64,000 nucleotides of DNA, from contig NZ_CP023994.1 of the NCBI RefSeq assembly GCF_003194085.1, forward strand, positions 310,001-374,000. The letters run 5' to 3'. Position numbers and translations under genes: made by a program. The stretch comes from Aurantimicrobium photophilum (lineage in GTDB: Bacteria; Actinomycetota; Actinomycetes; Actinomycetales; Microbacteriaceae). Positions 29,277-38,874 of the stretch are shown in pieces; positions within the stretch are counted from its first letter, which is position 1, and every line of letters begins with the position of its first letter. The notes under the pieces were generated by a model. That model was not told the origin of the DNA, did no database searches, and saw only the letters and a list, made by a program, of their open reading frames with translations.

Positions 29277-29332
29277 AGGTATCGAAAAAGGGTTAGAGCT
29301 TCCCTACAAAAAACACCTGCCAAACTGTTCTT

Positions 29333-30142
29333 ATGGACCTTTCGCTCAGCACACCTCATGCATCACGCCTGCTCTGGCTGGATGAAGTGGGTTCCACCAA
29401 TACGCATTTAGTTGTTGCTGTGAACTCGAGCGACGGAGCCGAATGGCCTGATTTCTCGGTGGTTGCCACCGATAACCAAGTGGCGGGTAAGGGGCGACTT
29501 GGCCGCGACTGGAGCGCACCTGCCGGAGCATCCTTGGCCGTGTCTGTCTTGCTGCGCCCAGAAACTCCTGCAGGACGCCCCCTTCCTCCAGAGTCCCTCA
29601 GCTGGATGGGGCTGTTAGCAGGGCTCGCCATGGCCAGGGCCTGCAACAGCGTCCTGCCGGAGGGAAAGAAGGCCACAATCAAGTGGCCCAACGACGTGCT
29701 CATCGGAGAGAAGAAAGTCTGCGGTGTTCTCAGTGAACTTGTTGTCACACCCCAAGGTCTGGCACTCGTTGTCGGCACGGGCGTCAACATCGCGCTCGCC
29801 GAGGTTGACCTGCCTGTTCCCACTGCCACCTCGCTTGTGCTGGAAGGAGCACAGACCGCACTCGATGAGGTGCTGGCGGCGTACTTGACTGAATTCGCAC
29901 GCATCACCCGAGTGTTCACCTCTGCTGCGGGCAATGTGCGCAGCTCAGGATTGCTCGATCAGGTCACCGAGCTGTGTAACACGATTGGGAAATCCGTCCG
30001 CGTGGAACTTCCCTCTGGTGAGAGTCCCGTCGGAACCGCGATAGGCCTGAGTGAAAACGGCTCCCTCATCGTGGAGATGAGTAACTGTGCTGAGCCTCTG
30101 GTGGTCTCTGCCGGAGATGTCACTCACTTGCGCGTGATCTAG
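29333..30142 (+). CDS. birA: biotin-[acetyl-CoA-carboxylase] ligase
   Basis: Attaches biotin to the BCCP lysine of the carboxylase encoded nearby. It is a 269-residue monofunctional ligase without the N-terminal DNA-binding domain of E. coli BirA. Motifs: STNTHL, GKGRLGRDW (52-60, biotinyl-AMP loop) and KWPNDVLIGEKKVCGVL (117-133, catalytic lysines), then an SH3-like C-terminal domain. It is divergent from the beta-subunit gene, 56 bp apart. Confidence 0.93.
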   Translation: MDLSLSTPHASRLLWLDEVGSTNTHLVVAVNSSDGAEWPDFSVVATDNQVAGKGRLGRDWSAPAGASLAVSVLLRPETPAGRPLPPESLSWMGLLAGLAMARACNSVLPEGKKATIKWPNDVLIGEKKVCGVLSELVVTPQGLALVVGTGVNIALAEVDLPVPTATSLVLEGAQTALDEVLAAYLTEFARITRVFTSAAGNVRSSGLLDQVTELCNTIGKSVRVELPSGESPVGTAIGLSENGSLIVEMSNCAEPLVVSAGDVTHLRVI

Positions 30143-30200
30143 CCCACTATCCCAGCGCGTCACCCTGGTTGGGGTTCTCCCGCCGACAATAATTGACCTA

Positions 30201-30740
30201 ATGTCTAACCCCACCGTTGCTTATGAGCCTGCGCCCACGGAAGCAGCAGAACCCGTCGTTGTGCGACTTCGTCGCCACGGTCGCGTTCTGTTCATGCCCA
30301 CCCTGGCGCTGATTGGTGTGGCAACCGCGTGGGGTTTCTTTTCTGAAGGCTTCCCCGAGCTGTGGATGAACCTCGTGTTCTGGCTGCTCAGTGCACTGCT
30401 CTTGATTGTGCTGTGGGTTTTCCCCCTGGTGACCTGGTTGGGTAACCGCGTCATCATCACCACCCGACGCGTGATTATTTATCGGGGCATCTTGACTCGC
30501 ACGAAGCAAGAAGTGCTCTATGGTCGCATCCATGATGTGACGGTGCGTCAGAACGCTGTGCAGGCAGTTTTTGGTGCTGGAGACCTTCTTCTCAACACCG
30601 GCGCAGAAGCACCAATTCGTCTCTTTGATTTACCCAAGGCAAACCTGGTTCTTTCCGCCCTCTCGGAGTTGGTTGATTCACAAGCTCCGCTGTCTGCTCA
30701 GCTGCGTCGTGATGACCAGCGCTGGACGAACGAGTATTAG
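30201..30740 (+). CDS. PH-domain (bPH2/YdbS-type) membrane protein
   Basis: A 179-residue protein with two close membrane helices (about 30-50 and 57-80, the latter around FWLLSALLLIVLWVF) followed by a bacterial PH domain. The signature is NRVIITTRRVIIYRGILTRTKQEVLYGRIHDV, given here in abbreviated form as the run starting NRVIITTRRV (about residues 85-115). A matching protein sits beside birA and purK in mycobacteria. The function of these proteins is not settled; membrane-envelope roles are suspected. The ATG lacks a good ribosome site. Confidence 0.82.
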   Translation: MSNPTVAYEPAPTEAAEPVVVRLRRHGRVLFMPTLALIGVATAWGFFSEGFPELWMNLVFWLLSALLLIVLWVFPLVTWLGNRVIITTRRVIIYRGILTRTKQEVLYGRIHDVTVRQNAVQAVFGAGDLLLNTGAEAPIRLFDLPKANLVLSALSELVDSQAPLSAQLRRDDQRWTNEY

Positions 30741-30759
30741 AACCGAGTACTTGAGCTGA

Positions 30760-31515
30760 TTACGAAGAGCTCGTGGAGTTCTTCTTGCCGAAACGGCGCT
30801 GCCATCCCCACGCGGTGACTGACTTCATCGCCTCAACCACGATGTTCTTACTCATCTTGGATTCACCGGTTTCACGTTCCTTGAACTCGATGGGGAGCTC
30901 CACCACGGTGTAACCGGCATCGAGCACGCGCAGGGTGAGATCAATCTGGAAGCAGTAGCCGTGCGAGTTCACTTCTTCGAGGTGGATTCCCCGCAGGACC
31001 TCCGCGCGGAAGGCGCGGAACCCTGCGGTGGAATCTTTCACATTGATTCCCAGTGCAATGCGAGCATAGGCATTTGCGCCACGGCTGAGGAACAAGCGGT
31101 GCGCAGGCCAGTTCACGACAGAGCCACCTGTGACCCAGCGTGAACCAATAGCCAAGCCGGGGTAGTGCGCACCAGGAACGGTGGGTGCAGAGACAGCACC
31201 GATGAGTGCACCGAGACGGCTAGCTGGGTGGGAGCCATCGGCATCCATCTCGACGATGATCTCAAATCCGTGTTCAAGTGCCCAGGCAAAGCCAGCGAGG
31301 TAGGCATCGCCGAGTCCTGTTTTTTCGGTGCGGTGAAGAACGTGCACGAAGGGATCAGCACTGGCCAAAGCATCCGCCTTGGCTCCCGTGCCATCGGGGC
31401 TGTTGTCATCCACGATGAGGATGTTTGCGTCGGGAACAGCGATGCGAACGGCCTTCACTGCCTCGGGCAGGGTCTCGAGTTCGTTATAGGTGGGAATGAT
31501 GACGACGGTGCTCAT
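30760..31515 (-). CDS. polyprenol-phosphate mannose synthase (GT2 family)
   Basis: Transfers mannose from GDP-mannose to polyprenyl phosphate, giving the lipid donor for extracytoplasmic mannosyltransferases. The 251 residues show a DPM1-like GT-A fold: VVIIPTYNELETLPEAV, DDNSPDGTG, EMDADGSHPASRL and the KDSTAGFRAFRAEVL acceptor region; the C terminus is basic and soluble. I chose the ATG at 31515, which overlaps the GtrA stop (ATGA) and starts the family at MSTVVIIPTY. The DPM1/Ppm1 role agrees with manA, manB and manC in this window. No acyltransferase domain is fused. Confidence 0.87.
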   Translation of the reverse strand: MSTVVIIPTYNELETLPEAVKAVRIAVPDANILIVDDNSPDGTGAKADALASADPFVHVLHRTEKTGLGDAYLAGFAWALEHGFEIIVEMDADGSHPASRLGALIGAVSAPTVPGAHYPGLAIGSRWVTGGSVVNWPAHRLFLSRGANAYARIALGINVKDSTAGFRAFRAEVLRGIHLEEVNSHGYCFQIDLTLRVLDAGYTVVELPIEFKERETGESKMSKNIVVEAMKSVTAWGWQRRFGKKNSTSSS

Positions 31516-31988
31516 CGCTTCGCGCTCCACACCCACCAGCGATAGAGCGCAAAGCGAACCAGGGTTCCCAGACCTAAGCCAATGATGTTGGCAGAGACGT
31601 TATCTGCCAGCAAAGAATCAAAGCCCCATACATAGTGGGTGAACCACAAGGTGGCCAAGGTCACGAGCATGCCGGCAACAGATGCGAGGACGAACTCGAA
31701 GAGTTCGCGGACAACATCTGAGCGCTTATCGCGGCGGAAAGTCCAGTAGCGGTTGCCCAGCCAGTTGACCACGATGGCCACCGAAGTGCTCATGAACTTG
31801 GCCGTCAGAGGCTCGGCCCACCAGCCGGGGCCAGACAGGGAGAGTAGATTAAAGAGTGAAACGTCGACGACAAGTCCGACTAATCCGACCAGTCCGAACT
31901 TGACGAAGTAGCCCAACAGGCCTCTTCGCAAGCGAGTAAACAGGCTCGGGGAGGGCTCGGTTGCGATCACTCGCTCCGATGTGGTCAT
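31512..31988 (-). CDS. GtrA-family membrane protein
   Basis: A 158-residue four-helix membrane protein. GtrA proteins are proposed to flip polyprenyl-phosphate-linked sugars or to act with GT2 enzymes at the membrane. Family marks are FVKFGLVGLVGLVVDVSLFN near residue 28, KFMSTSVAIVVNWLGNRYWTF, and the C-terminal helix ending in FALYRWWVW. ATG at 31988 has GGGGAG four bases upstream. Translational coupling to the polyprenol-phosphate-mannose synthase gene strongly suggests a joint role. Confidence 0.88.
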   Translation of the reverse strand: MTTSERVIATEPSPSLFTRLRRGLLGYFVKFGLVGLVGLVVDVSLFNLLSLSGPGWWAEPLTAKFMSTSVAIVVNWLGNRYWTFRRDKRSDVVRELFEFVLASVAGMLVTLATLWFTHYVWGFDSLLADNVSANIIGLGLGTLVRFALYRWWVWSAKR

Positions 31989-32028
31989 GTTTCTCCCCGT
32001 AAGTGCACTCTCAAACCCGTTCAATCAC

Positions 32029-33171
32029 GTGAAAGATGAGCCGTTGACAACTGTAGTTGGCGTTATAGGTGGCGGCCAATTGGCCCGCATGATGGTGCCC
32101 CCTGCAATTAATCTAGGCCTAGATATCCGAGTGCTTGCTGAGAACGAAGGCTCTTCGGCGCAGATCGCCGCATCACAGGTTGGCGACTACACCGACGTCG
32201 AAACGGTGCTCGCTTTCGCAGCGGATTGCGACGTCATTACTTTCGATCACGAACACGTTCCTGCCCATGTGTTGGCAGAGCTGATTAAGCGTGGCTATTC
32301 CGTGCAGCCAGGTCCTCACGCTCTCGAGTTTGCTCAAGACAAGCTGCGCATGCGTCAGCGTTTGGGTGATCTCGGTATTCCTGTTCCGGGGTGGACGCAG
32401 GCGTCAACCACAGAACACGTCACAGGCTTCCTCGCAGAGTGGGGTGGCCGTGCTGTGGCCAAGACGGCTCGTGGTGGCTATGACGGTAAGGGTGTTCGCG
32501 TTATTACGAGCGCTGCAGAGGTTGCCGACTGGCTAGAACTTCTTCAGCCAGGTGAATCGCTTCTTCTTGAAGAATTCGTCGAGTTCCGCCGTGAACTCTC
32601 CCAGCTGATTGCCCGACGCCCCAGCGGCGAAATGGCACTGTGGCCTGTGGTGGAGAGCATCCAGGCAGATGGTGTCTGCAGCGAAGTAATTGCCCCCGCA
32701 CCACACTCACAGGGCAAGATTGCCGATATGGCTGGCTCGATTGCCACCCAGATTGCGGCAGAACTTGATGTCACCGGTGTGATGGCCGTGGAACTTTTTG
32801 AGACCACCGACGACCGTATCTTGGTGAACGAACTCGCGATGCGTCCTCACAACTCAGGTCACTGGACCCAGGACGGCAGCACCACCAGCCAATTCGAGCA
32901 GCACTTGCGAGCTGTGCTCGACCTGCCACTGGGTGCAACCGGCCTGACGGCACCGTTCACCGTGATGGTGAACATTTTGGGAGGCCCCGCATCTGGTGAC
33001 ATGCTCTCTCCGTTCCCTCACGCGATGGCAGAGCACCCCACCGTGAAAATCCACACTTATGGCAAGGAACCACGTCCGGGTCGCAAGGTTGGCCACGTCA
33101 ATGCCTCCGGAGATGATCTGCCCGAGGTTGCCTATCAGGCGCGTGGCGCAGCAGGATTCTTTCAGGTCTGA
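32029..33171 (+). CDS. purK: 5-(carboxyamino)imidazole ribonucleotide synthase
   Basis: ATP-dependent carboxylation of aminoimidazole ribonucleotide in purine synthesis; it works with PurE next door. ATP-grasp protein of about 380 residues: VVGVIGGGQLARMM at the N terminus, GRAVAKTARGGYDGKG (ATP-binding loop), LLEEFVEFRRELS, and NELAMRPHNSGHWTQ. The start is uncertain: the frame runs to 31981, but that would overlap the divergent GtrA start; GTG at 32029 or TTG at 32044 fits the domain. I use GTG. The 16-bp spacing to purE implies one operon. Confidence 0.93.
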   Translation: MKDEPLTTVVGVIGGGQLARMMVPPAINLGLDIRVLAENEGSSAQIAASQVGDYTDVETVLAFAADCDVITFDHEHVPAHVLAELIKRGYSVQPGPHALEFAQDKLRMRQRLGDLGIPVPGWTQASTTEHVTGFLAEWGGRAVAKTARGGYDGKGVRVITSAAEVADWLELLQPGESLLLEEFVEFRRELSQLIARRPSGEMALWPVVESIQADGVCSEVIAPAPHSQGKIADMAGSIATQIAAELDVTGVMAVELFETTDDRILVNELAMRPHNSGHWTQDGSTTSQFEQHLRAVLDLPLGATGLTAPFTVMVNILGGPASGDMLSPFPHAMAEHPTVKIHTYGKEPRPGRKVGHVNASGDDLPEVAYQARGAAGFFQV

Positions 33172-33187
33172 GCCCTAGCCTTGAACA

Positions 33188-33688
33188 ATGGCTGAAACGC
33201 AACCACTCGTCGCCGTTGTTATGGGATCTGACTCTGACTGGACTGTCATGAGTTCTGCCGCCAACGTGCTCAACGACTTTGGCATCCCCTTCGAGGTTGA
33301 GGTGCTCTCTGCGCACCGCACACCTGAGAAAATGATTGCCTTTGGTAAGGCAGCTGCAGGCCGCGGCCTGAAGGTCATCATCGCCGGTGCCGGTGGTGCT
33401 GCGCACCTGCCCGGCATGCTCGCCAGCGTGACCCCCCTTCCTGTTGTGGGAGTACCTGTACCTTTGGCCAAGCTCGATGGCATGGACTCTTTGCTGTCGA
33501 TTGTGCAGATGCCTGCGGGTGTTCCTGTTGCCACCGTGTCTATCGGTGGCGCCACCAATGCGGCGCTGCTGGCCGTCAAGATTCTTGCCACCAGTAACCC
33601 AGACCTGCTCAAGGCTGTCGAAGCGTATGCTTCCGGCCTGGCCGATCTGGTTGAAGAGAAGAACAAGGCTCTCAAGTCTCAGTTATGA
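33188..33688 (+). CDS. purE: N5-carboxyaminoimidazole ribonucleotide mutase
   Basis: Moves the carboxyl group from N5 to C4 of the purine intermediate made by PurK. The 166-residue class I PurE has [21 protein letters not shown] with the catalytic His, [12 protein letters not shown] and [20 protein letters not shown]. Nothing atypical. The stop overlaps the LCP gene start by four bases (ATGA). Confidence 0.95.
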   Translation: MAETQPLVAVVMGSDSDWTVMSSAANVLNDFGIPFEVEVLSAHRTPEKMIAFGKAAAGRGLKVIIAGAGGAAHLPGMLASVTPLPVVGVPVPLAKLDGMDSLLSIVQMPAGVPVATVSIGGATNAALLAVKILATSNPDLLKAVEAYASGLADLVEEKNKALKSQL

Positions 33689-35067
33689 GCCAGACCAGCC
33701 CACTGAGGTATCCCGACACCAGTTCGCAGAAGGTCATGACCACCCGCGCCTGGTGGTTGGTTGTACTCAACTTCGTGCTGCCGGGATCGGTGCAGGCGTT
33801 AGCGGGTAACAAACGCTTGGGCAAGATTGGCCTAGGCGCAACTCTTGTTCTCGTGGGCTTTCTTCTGCTCACATTCCTTATCGGGTTGCTGTGGCCTACT
33901 GCTGTCTTCTTCCTCGCAACGTGGGGACCTACCCTTTTCGTTGGACAGCTTGCTTTTTTCTTCTATGCGATTCTGTGGGCTGTGCTCACGCTGGACACCC
34001 TGCGTTTAATTCGTGTCGTGAAGACAGGGCCTCGTGCACGCTGGTGGATTTCAGGCGTCACGGTCATTTTGATGCTCTTTATTTCTGGCGGGGCAGCCTA
34101 TGCGGGAACCCTGACCGGAAGTCTCAACAGTGCATTGGGAAAGATTTTCGTAGCGGGACCAAGCCAGCCACCGATCGATGGCCAATACAACTTCTTGCTT
34201 CTTGGTGGAGACGCTGGCGAAGACCGTGATGGTTTGCGCCCCGATACCGCTCAGGTTGTCAGCGTCAATGCAGAGACTGGTCAGGCGACAATCATCGGTA
34301 TGCCTCGTGACTTGCAGGCCATTCCGTTCAATGAAGATTCGCCCATGTATTCGGTGTATCCCAACGGATACACCCAGGAAACCGGTGAATACTGCACCCG
34401 CTGGGCCTGCTTGAACACTGTTTATGTTGCGGCTGAAAATGATCATCCTGATCTTTACCCCAACGCTGCGGCTGAAGGTAGCTCACCTGGTATCGAAGCT
34501 ATGCGTGATGCGGCGGAAGCGATTACCGGGTTGGACATTCAGTACTACGTCCTGATTGATATGCAGGGTCTGCAGAACTTGATTGACTCTCTTGGTGGAG
34601 TAGATATCAACGTCGAAGAGCGTATTGCCATCGCTGAGCCTGAGACCCCTGAAGAAGAAGTCGGCGAATGGATCGAGATTGGTCCTCAGCATATGGACGG
34701 CTACCACGCCATGATGTACATGCGTTCGCGCTGGTCTGGCACAGGTGACTATGACCGCATGGCACGTCAGCAGCAGGTTCAAGAAGCCCTGCTTCGTCAG
34801 ATGAACCCTGCCAACGTCCTGACCAAGTTCCAGGAAATTGCCGCTGCAGGAACGCAGGTTGTGAAGACCGATATCCCACAGTCCATGCTCGGCTACTTCG
34901 TAGATCTGGGGCTCAAGACGAAAGAACTGCCCATCAACCACATTGAGCTCACGCCCTACTATGAGCCCTTCCCGGTTGACACGGAATACCCCGACTATGC
35001 AGGTATCCACGGCTACGTTTACTCGGTGATTCACCCACCCGAGCCCACGGAAACTCCAGCTCCATAG
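33685..35067 (+). CDS. LytR-CpsA-Psr (LCP) family envelope ligase
   Basis: LCP enzymes attach polyprenyl-linked glycopolymers to peptidoglycan outside the membrane. The 460-residue protein has an unusually helix-rich N terminus: about four hydrophobic segments between residues 15 and 140, where many LCP proteins have one. The LCP domain is at about 170-400: [28 protein letters not shown] with its Arg, a disulfide-like cysteine pair in [13 protein letters not shown], and [16 protein letters not shown]. The C-terminal tail is Pro/Glu-rich. It is coupled to purE by ATGA overlap; its place beside ppm-like and O-antigen-ligase-like genes suits glycan attachment. Confidence 0.9.
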   Translation: MSQTSPLRYPDTSSQKVMTTRAWWLVVLNFVLPGSVQALAGNKRLGKIGLGATLVLVGFLLLTFLIGLLWPTAVFFLATWGPTLFVGQLAFFFYAILWAVLTLDTLRLIRVVKTGPRARWWISGVTVILMLFISGGAAYAGTLTGSLNSALGKIFVAGPSQPPIDGQYNFLLLGGDAGEDRDGLRPDTAQVVSVNAETGQATIIGMPRDLQAIPFNEDSPMYSVYPNGYTQETGEYCTRWACLNTVYVAAENDHPDLYPNAAAEGSSPGIEAMRDAAEAITGLDIQYYVLIDMQGLQNLIDSLGGVDINVEERIAIAEPETPEEEVGEWIEIGPQHMDGYHAMMYMRSRWSGTGDYDRMARQQQVQEALLRQMNPANVLTKFQEIAAAGTQVVKTDIPQSMLGYFVDLGLKTKELPINHIELTPYYEPFPVDTEYPDYAGIHGYVYSVIHPPEPTETPAP

Positions 35068-35080
35068 AGAGCAGAACGAG

Positions 35081-36352
35081 TTAGTCTTTGGTGCGGCGCC
35101 AGCTCAGCTCTGCTGAGCTGCGAGCCACAATCAAAACCACAAAGAACCAACCCCACTCAGTCAATGCTGTGCTTTCGGCGAGGCCAGATACGAGCAGAAG
35201 ACTCAGCACAAGGGGTGACCAGAGATAGATCTCGCTCTTCTTTGAGGTGGCCAAGCTCCAGCTTCGGGCAAACGCAAACCCCAGAAGAATAAGTAACAAC
35301 GCTAAGCCCACGATGCCGACCTGAAGCCAAGCGTCGAGGTAGATGTTGAGTCCAGAGTTGTGAATATCGCCACTGCCGGAATTCATCACTGTGAATGGTT
35401 GAGTCTTCCGTGGCCAGAGACCCACCCATCCCCAACCTTCGAGGGGTTTCATTGCAGCCAAGCGAAGCTCTTCACTCCACAGCAAGAGTCGATACTGCAA
35501 CACCTCAGAGCTGCTGAGTGCTTCTAGGATGCTGCCACGGAGCGCCCACGCAACGATGAGGCCAAGTCCTGCTGCACTGGCAGCCGCGATCTCTGTTCCG
35601 CGCCGTACCGAGGGCTCCATCTTGCGCAGGGCAAAGAGAAGTGCAGCAACGACAACGACAACCAGTGCCGTGACGTAACCCACCGGCGAGGCTGCCAGCA
35701 GAACGCACAGGGCAGCTCCAAGCACAGACCAGCCTGCAACTTCTCTCGTCACGCTCTTGGTGCGCCACTCGATGATGAAGGTTACTAATGCAATCAGCGA
35801 GACCAGCATGAATGCATTACGTGAGCCAAATACTCCTTGAATGCCCTCACCGTTGACGAGGTTTCCGCGAATGCCAAGGAATTCGATTGGGCCATCAATA
35901 AGGACACCGGCAAAGATTTCGAGAGTGAGTGACGTGGCCAAGAACACTCGCAAAACATCACCGATGGCCCGAATGAGCTGGATGGTGTCACGCGTTGAGG
36001 AGATGGCTAGCGCCAGCACAGCAAAGCTGAGCTGAGACGCTATGCCAACCAGGCTTGCTTTGGGGTAGTAGGACCAAAAGTAACTGACTGCGCACCAGGC
36101 AATAAAAACTGCCAAGGAGATGGGCAGGAAGGCATTCCAACGCACCACGCGACGCCGAGCTATCAGCATCAACCCACAGAGAACCAGTTCGCTCACCACA
36201 ATGGCGGTGAGGCCGGCAACACCCACCACGGAACGCAGGAGGTGTGTGCCCAGCGCGGTGGCGATGACCAGAATGCTCATCGCGCGCGCGAAGCGGGCAT
36301 GGGAGAAGAAGGCGTAGGCAGCTTCAGCGATAGTGGCAGTAGTAGGGCTCAT
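35081..36352 (-). CDS. O-antigen ligase/polymerase-like membrane protein (copy 1)
   Basis: A 423-residue polytopic membrane protein with about ten hydrophobic helices and the pattern of the Wzy/WaaL (O-antigen ligase) superfamily. A large loop near residues 285-330 carries WSEELRLAAMKPLEGWGWVG and HNSGLNIYLDAW, the conserved periplasmic loop with Arg and His. It would polymerise or ligate undecaprenyl-linked glycans outside the membrane. It is followed upstream on the same strand by a related gene (8 bp apart), so the two look like a tandem duplicate or a two-part system. The substrate is unknown. Confidence 0.8.
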   Translation of the reverse strand: MSPTTATIAEAAYAFFSHARFARAMSILVIATALGTHLLRSVVGVAGLTAIVVSELVLCGLMLIARRRVVRWNAFLPISLAVFIAWCAVSYFWSYYPKASLVGIASQLSFAVLALAISSTRDTIQLIRAIGDVLRVFLATSLTLEIFAGVLIDGPIEFLGIRGNLVNGEGIQGVFGSRNAFMLVSLIALVTFIIEWRTKSVTREVAGWSVLGAALCVLLAASPVGYVTALVVVVVAALLFALRKMEPSVRRGTEIAAASAAGLGLIVAWALRGSILEALSSSEVLQYRLLLWSEELRLAAMKPLEGWGWVGLWPRKTQPFTVMNSGSGDIHNSGLNIYLDAWLQVGIVGLALLLILLGFAFARSWSLATSKKSEIYLWSPLVLSLLLVSGLAESTALTEWGWFFVVLIVARSSAELSWRRTKD

Positions 36353-36360
36353 AGCAAGAC

Positions 36361-37665
36361 CTAATTCAGTGCTTTAGTAATGCGCGTGGGAACCATGACG
36401 GTCAGCGACAAGATCACAACAAGTGCCCAGCCAGATTGAACCACGAGCTGGCTTTCGGCAAAGCTCTGGGCAAGCAGGGCAACCGTCACCAAGAGCGGAA
36501 GCAAGGAGCTTGCACTGTAAGGACGGGTTTCAACCAGGTCCCACTGAGGGCGGTCAATGGCGATGAACCACGAACGAGACAACAGAGCAAACATGGCGAT
36601 TGCTAACGCAATCACACCCACATAGCCCAGTTGCATCCAGACATCGAGCCACACGTTGTGGGCCTGGAGGTAATGGACGCCTGAGCGCACAGCAAGGTTG
36701 TTGAACGGCTCAAGCCAGGGAACCCAGGGGCTCAGCCAGCCCCAACCGAAGACAGGACGCTGCTCGGCCATGGCGGTGACAGCAGCCCAAATGTCGGTGC
36801 GACCGGTGAGGTCTGACCCTTTGCCAAACACGGCCAAAATGGCAGAGCTTGCAACATTGACCAGAACGGTCAGAGCAATAATCACGGCGAAAGCGGTGAG
36901 ATAAACAGGTCGACGTTTGGTGGCAGGGACGGAACGCATCCACAACACAAGTGAAGCGACGGCAACCACTGCAGCCAACGCGATGATGTCTGTTGCGGAA
37001 CGGGTGAGTCCGATTGTCAGCAGTGCAATTAGAATCCAGACTGTTCCCCAATTACGCCAGACCGTTTTCTGGGCTAGCTGGATGCTGAACACAATCAGGG
37101 CAATGACAGCGATGAAACCAAGTTGGTTGCGGTTTCCCACGACGCCTTGAATGGGGCCGCCCTCGAGGAGGAGGTTGCGACTCCACTGATAAACGGCTGG
37201 GACCTTCTCGCCTGAGGTGTCGATAAAGACCGGGTAGATGGCGTGCCCAACGAAGACACTGACCCACAGTTCAAACAACAATGACGCTGCAAGGATCCAG
37301 CGCAGTGTTGTTCCCAATGCACGAATGAAGTCATTCCAGGGCAAAGTCAGGGCAATACCCACACCGCCGATGGTGACTTCAATAAATGGCCACAGCGTGA
37401 GTGCCGTGTTGGCGGGGGAGTATGCCCACGTGACCGAAGCCACTGCAAAAAGCCCAAAGAAGGCAAGCCAGAAAGGAATGCTGCGCCAATGAATCAGATG
37501 GCGTGCACGAATGATGACCACGATGTAAATCGCGGTGATGAGCACGCCCATACCCATGAAGATTTCCCAACCGAGCAGGTTGCGAATTGCCTCACCGGCA
37601 AAGAGCATGAACAGCGTGACTACGGCAAGGCCGGTCTTCGCTTTTCTATATTCTTTGGCGGGCAT
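36361..37665 (-). CDS. O-antigen ligase/polymerase-like membrane protein (copy 2)
   Basis: A 434-residue polytopic protein with the same build as its downstream neighbour: multiple helices and a late extracytoplasmic loop containing GRTDIWAAVTAMAEQRPVFG, GWGWLSPW and LQAHNVWLDVWMQ with conserved Arg and His. It belongs by pattern to the Wzy/WaaL superfamily. The two products share the loop order but are clearly diverged, so this is an old duplication or two functions. It is convergent with nothing and starts 10 bp from the acyl-CoA dehydrogenase stop. The glycan handled is not deducible. Confidence 0.8.
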   Translation of the reverse strand: MPAKEYRKAKTGLAVVTLFMLFAGEAIRNLLGWEIFMGMGVLITAIYIVVIIRARHLIHWRSIPFWLAFFGLFAVASVTWAYSPANTALTLWPFIEVTIGGVGIALTLPWNDFIRALGTTLRWILAASLLFELWVSVFVGHAIYPVFIDTSGEKVPAVYQWSRNLLLEGGPIQGVVGNRNQLGFIAVIALIVFSIQLAQKTVWRNWGTVWILIALLTIGLTRSATDIIALAAVVAVASLVLWMRSVPATKRRPVYLTAFAVIIALTVLVNVASSAILAVFGKGSDLTGRTDIWAAVTAMAEQRPVFGWGWLSPWVPWLEPFNNLAVRSGVHYLQAHNVWLDVWMQLGYVGVIALAIAMFALLSRSWFIAIDRPQWDLVETRPYSASSLLPLLVTVALLAQSFAESQLVVQSGWALVVILSLTVMVPTRITKALN

Positions 37666-37674
37666 GTATCAAGG

Positions 37675-38853
37675 CTAGACGAATGCGGCGTGACCTGTGA
37701 TGGCCCTGCCCACAATGAGGGTGTTCATCTCTCTGGTCCCCTCGTAGCTGTAGATCGCTTCAGCATCGGCAAAGAAGCGTGCCACGTCGTAATCGAGCAC
37801 GATTCCGTTACCGCCCAATATCTCGCGGCACCACGCAACAGACTCACGCATACGTGCTGTAGCAACAGCCTTGGCGAGTGCTGCGTGCTCGTCTTTCATC
37901 TTTCCGGCGTCTTGCATGCGGGAGGTTTCTAGAACGAGGGAGAGGCTCGAGGTGATATTGCCCAGGCTCTTCACAAGCAAGTCCTGCACCATCTGGTGGG
38001 ATGCAATGGGTTTACCGAACTGGATACGTTCCTTGGCATATGCCAGTGCGGCTTCGTAGGCGCCCACGGCGATACCGACAGCTGCCCAGGCAACCTCAGC
38101 ACGCGTCAGACGCAACACGGTTGCGGTGTCGGCAAAGCTGTTGGCTTTCTGGAGACGGTTCGCTTCGGGGACGCGCACATCCGTCAAGGTGATATCTGCG
38201 TTTTGGACAATACGCAATGACTGTTTGCGTTCAATCTTGGTGGCGACATAACCAGGAGTATTCGTGGGAACAATAAAGCCCTTTACTTGACCGTCTGCTG
38301 TGTCCTTTGCCCACACCACGCAGATATCGGACCAGGTCGCATTACCAATCCACCGCTTAGAGCCGTTGAGGATCCACTCGTCCCCATCACGGGTGGCGGT
38401 GGTGCGCAGGCCCTGTGCCGAGTCAGAACCCGAGAGTGGTTCGGTCAGTCCGAAGGAGCCAACGATTTCACCGGTGTGCATTTTGGGAAGCCAGTAGGTA
38501 CGTTGTTCATCAGAACCGCATACGCCGAGCGAACCCATTGCCAGACCGTTCTGCACACCCACGTAGGTTGCAACGCTGGCATCGATGCGTGCCAGCTCGA
38601 GGGCGACCCATCCGCGGAAGACCGCTGTGGTGGGGAAGGGTTCAGTTTCTGGCCAGGCCATTCCAATCAGCTTGGTGTCGGCGAGACCCTTGACCAGAGC
38701 CTTCGGGAATTCAGCACGGTCCCAGTGATCATTGATCACGGGCTTGATTTCGGTCTCGAGGTAGGTGCGCAATTCCATCAACTTGTCGAGTTCAACAGGA
38801 GACAGACTCGCCTCAAGATGGAAGAAGTCGCTTGGCAGGCTCTCAAAGGTCAT
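37675..38853 (-). CDS. acyl-CoA dehydrogenase (glutaryl-CoA-dehydrogenase-like)
   Basis: FAD enzyme of 392 residues oxidising an acyl-CoA at the alpha-beta bond. Flavin-site segments GSFGLTEPLSGSDSAQGLRT and GSKRWIGNATWSDI are clear, as are FGKPIASHQMVQ and REILGGNGIVLDYDVAR. The catalytic base is the Glu in IYSYEGTREMN, and the C terminus NTLIVGRAITGHAAF resembles glutaryl-CoA dehydrogenases most closely. The substrate is an inference only. It is divergent from manA, 21 bp apart. Confidence 0.85.
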   Translation of the reverse strand: MTFESLPSDFFHLEASLSPVELDKLMELRTYLETEIKPVINDHWDRAEFPKALVKGLADTKLIGMAWPETEPFPTTAVFRGWVALELARIDASVATYVGVQNGLAMGSLGVCGSDEQRTYWLPKMHTGEIVGSFGLTEPLSGSDSAQGLRTTATRDGDEWILNGSKRWIGNATWSDICVVWAKDTADGQVKGFIVPTNTPGYVATKIERKQSLRIVQNADITLTDVRVPEANRLQKANSFADTATVLRLTRAEVAWAAVGIAVGAYEAALAYAKERIQFGKPIASHQMVQDLLVKSLGNITSSLSLVLETSRMQDAGKMKDEHAALAKAVATARMRESVAWCREILGGNGIVLDYDVARFFADAEAIYSYEGTREMNTLIVGRAITGHAAFV

Positions 38854-38874
38854 GTGGCTAGGCTAATCCTCGTG

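Noticed and set aside
38287-38871. N-terminal extension of manA of about 195 codons
   Set aside because: It is the complement of the acyl-CoA dehydrogenase gene; the ManA family starts at the ATG at 38875.
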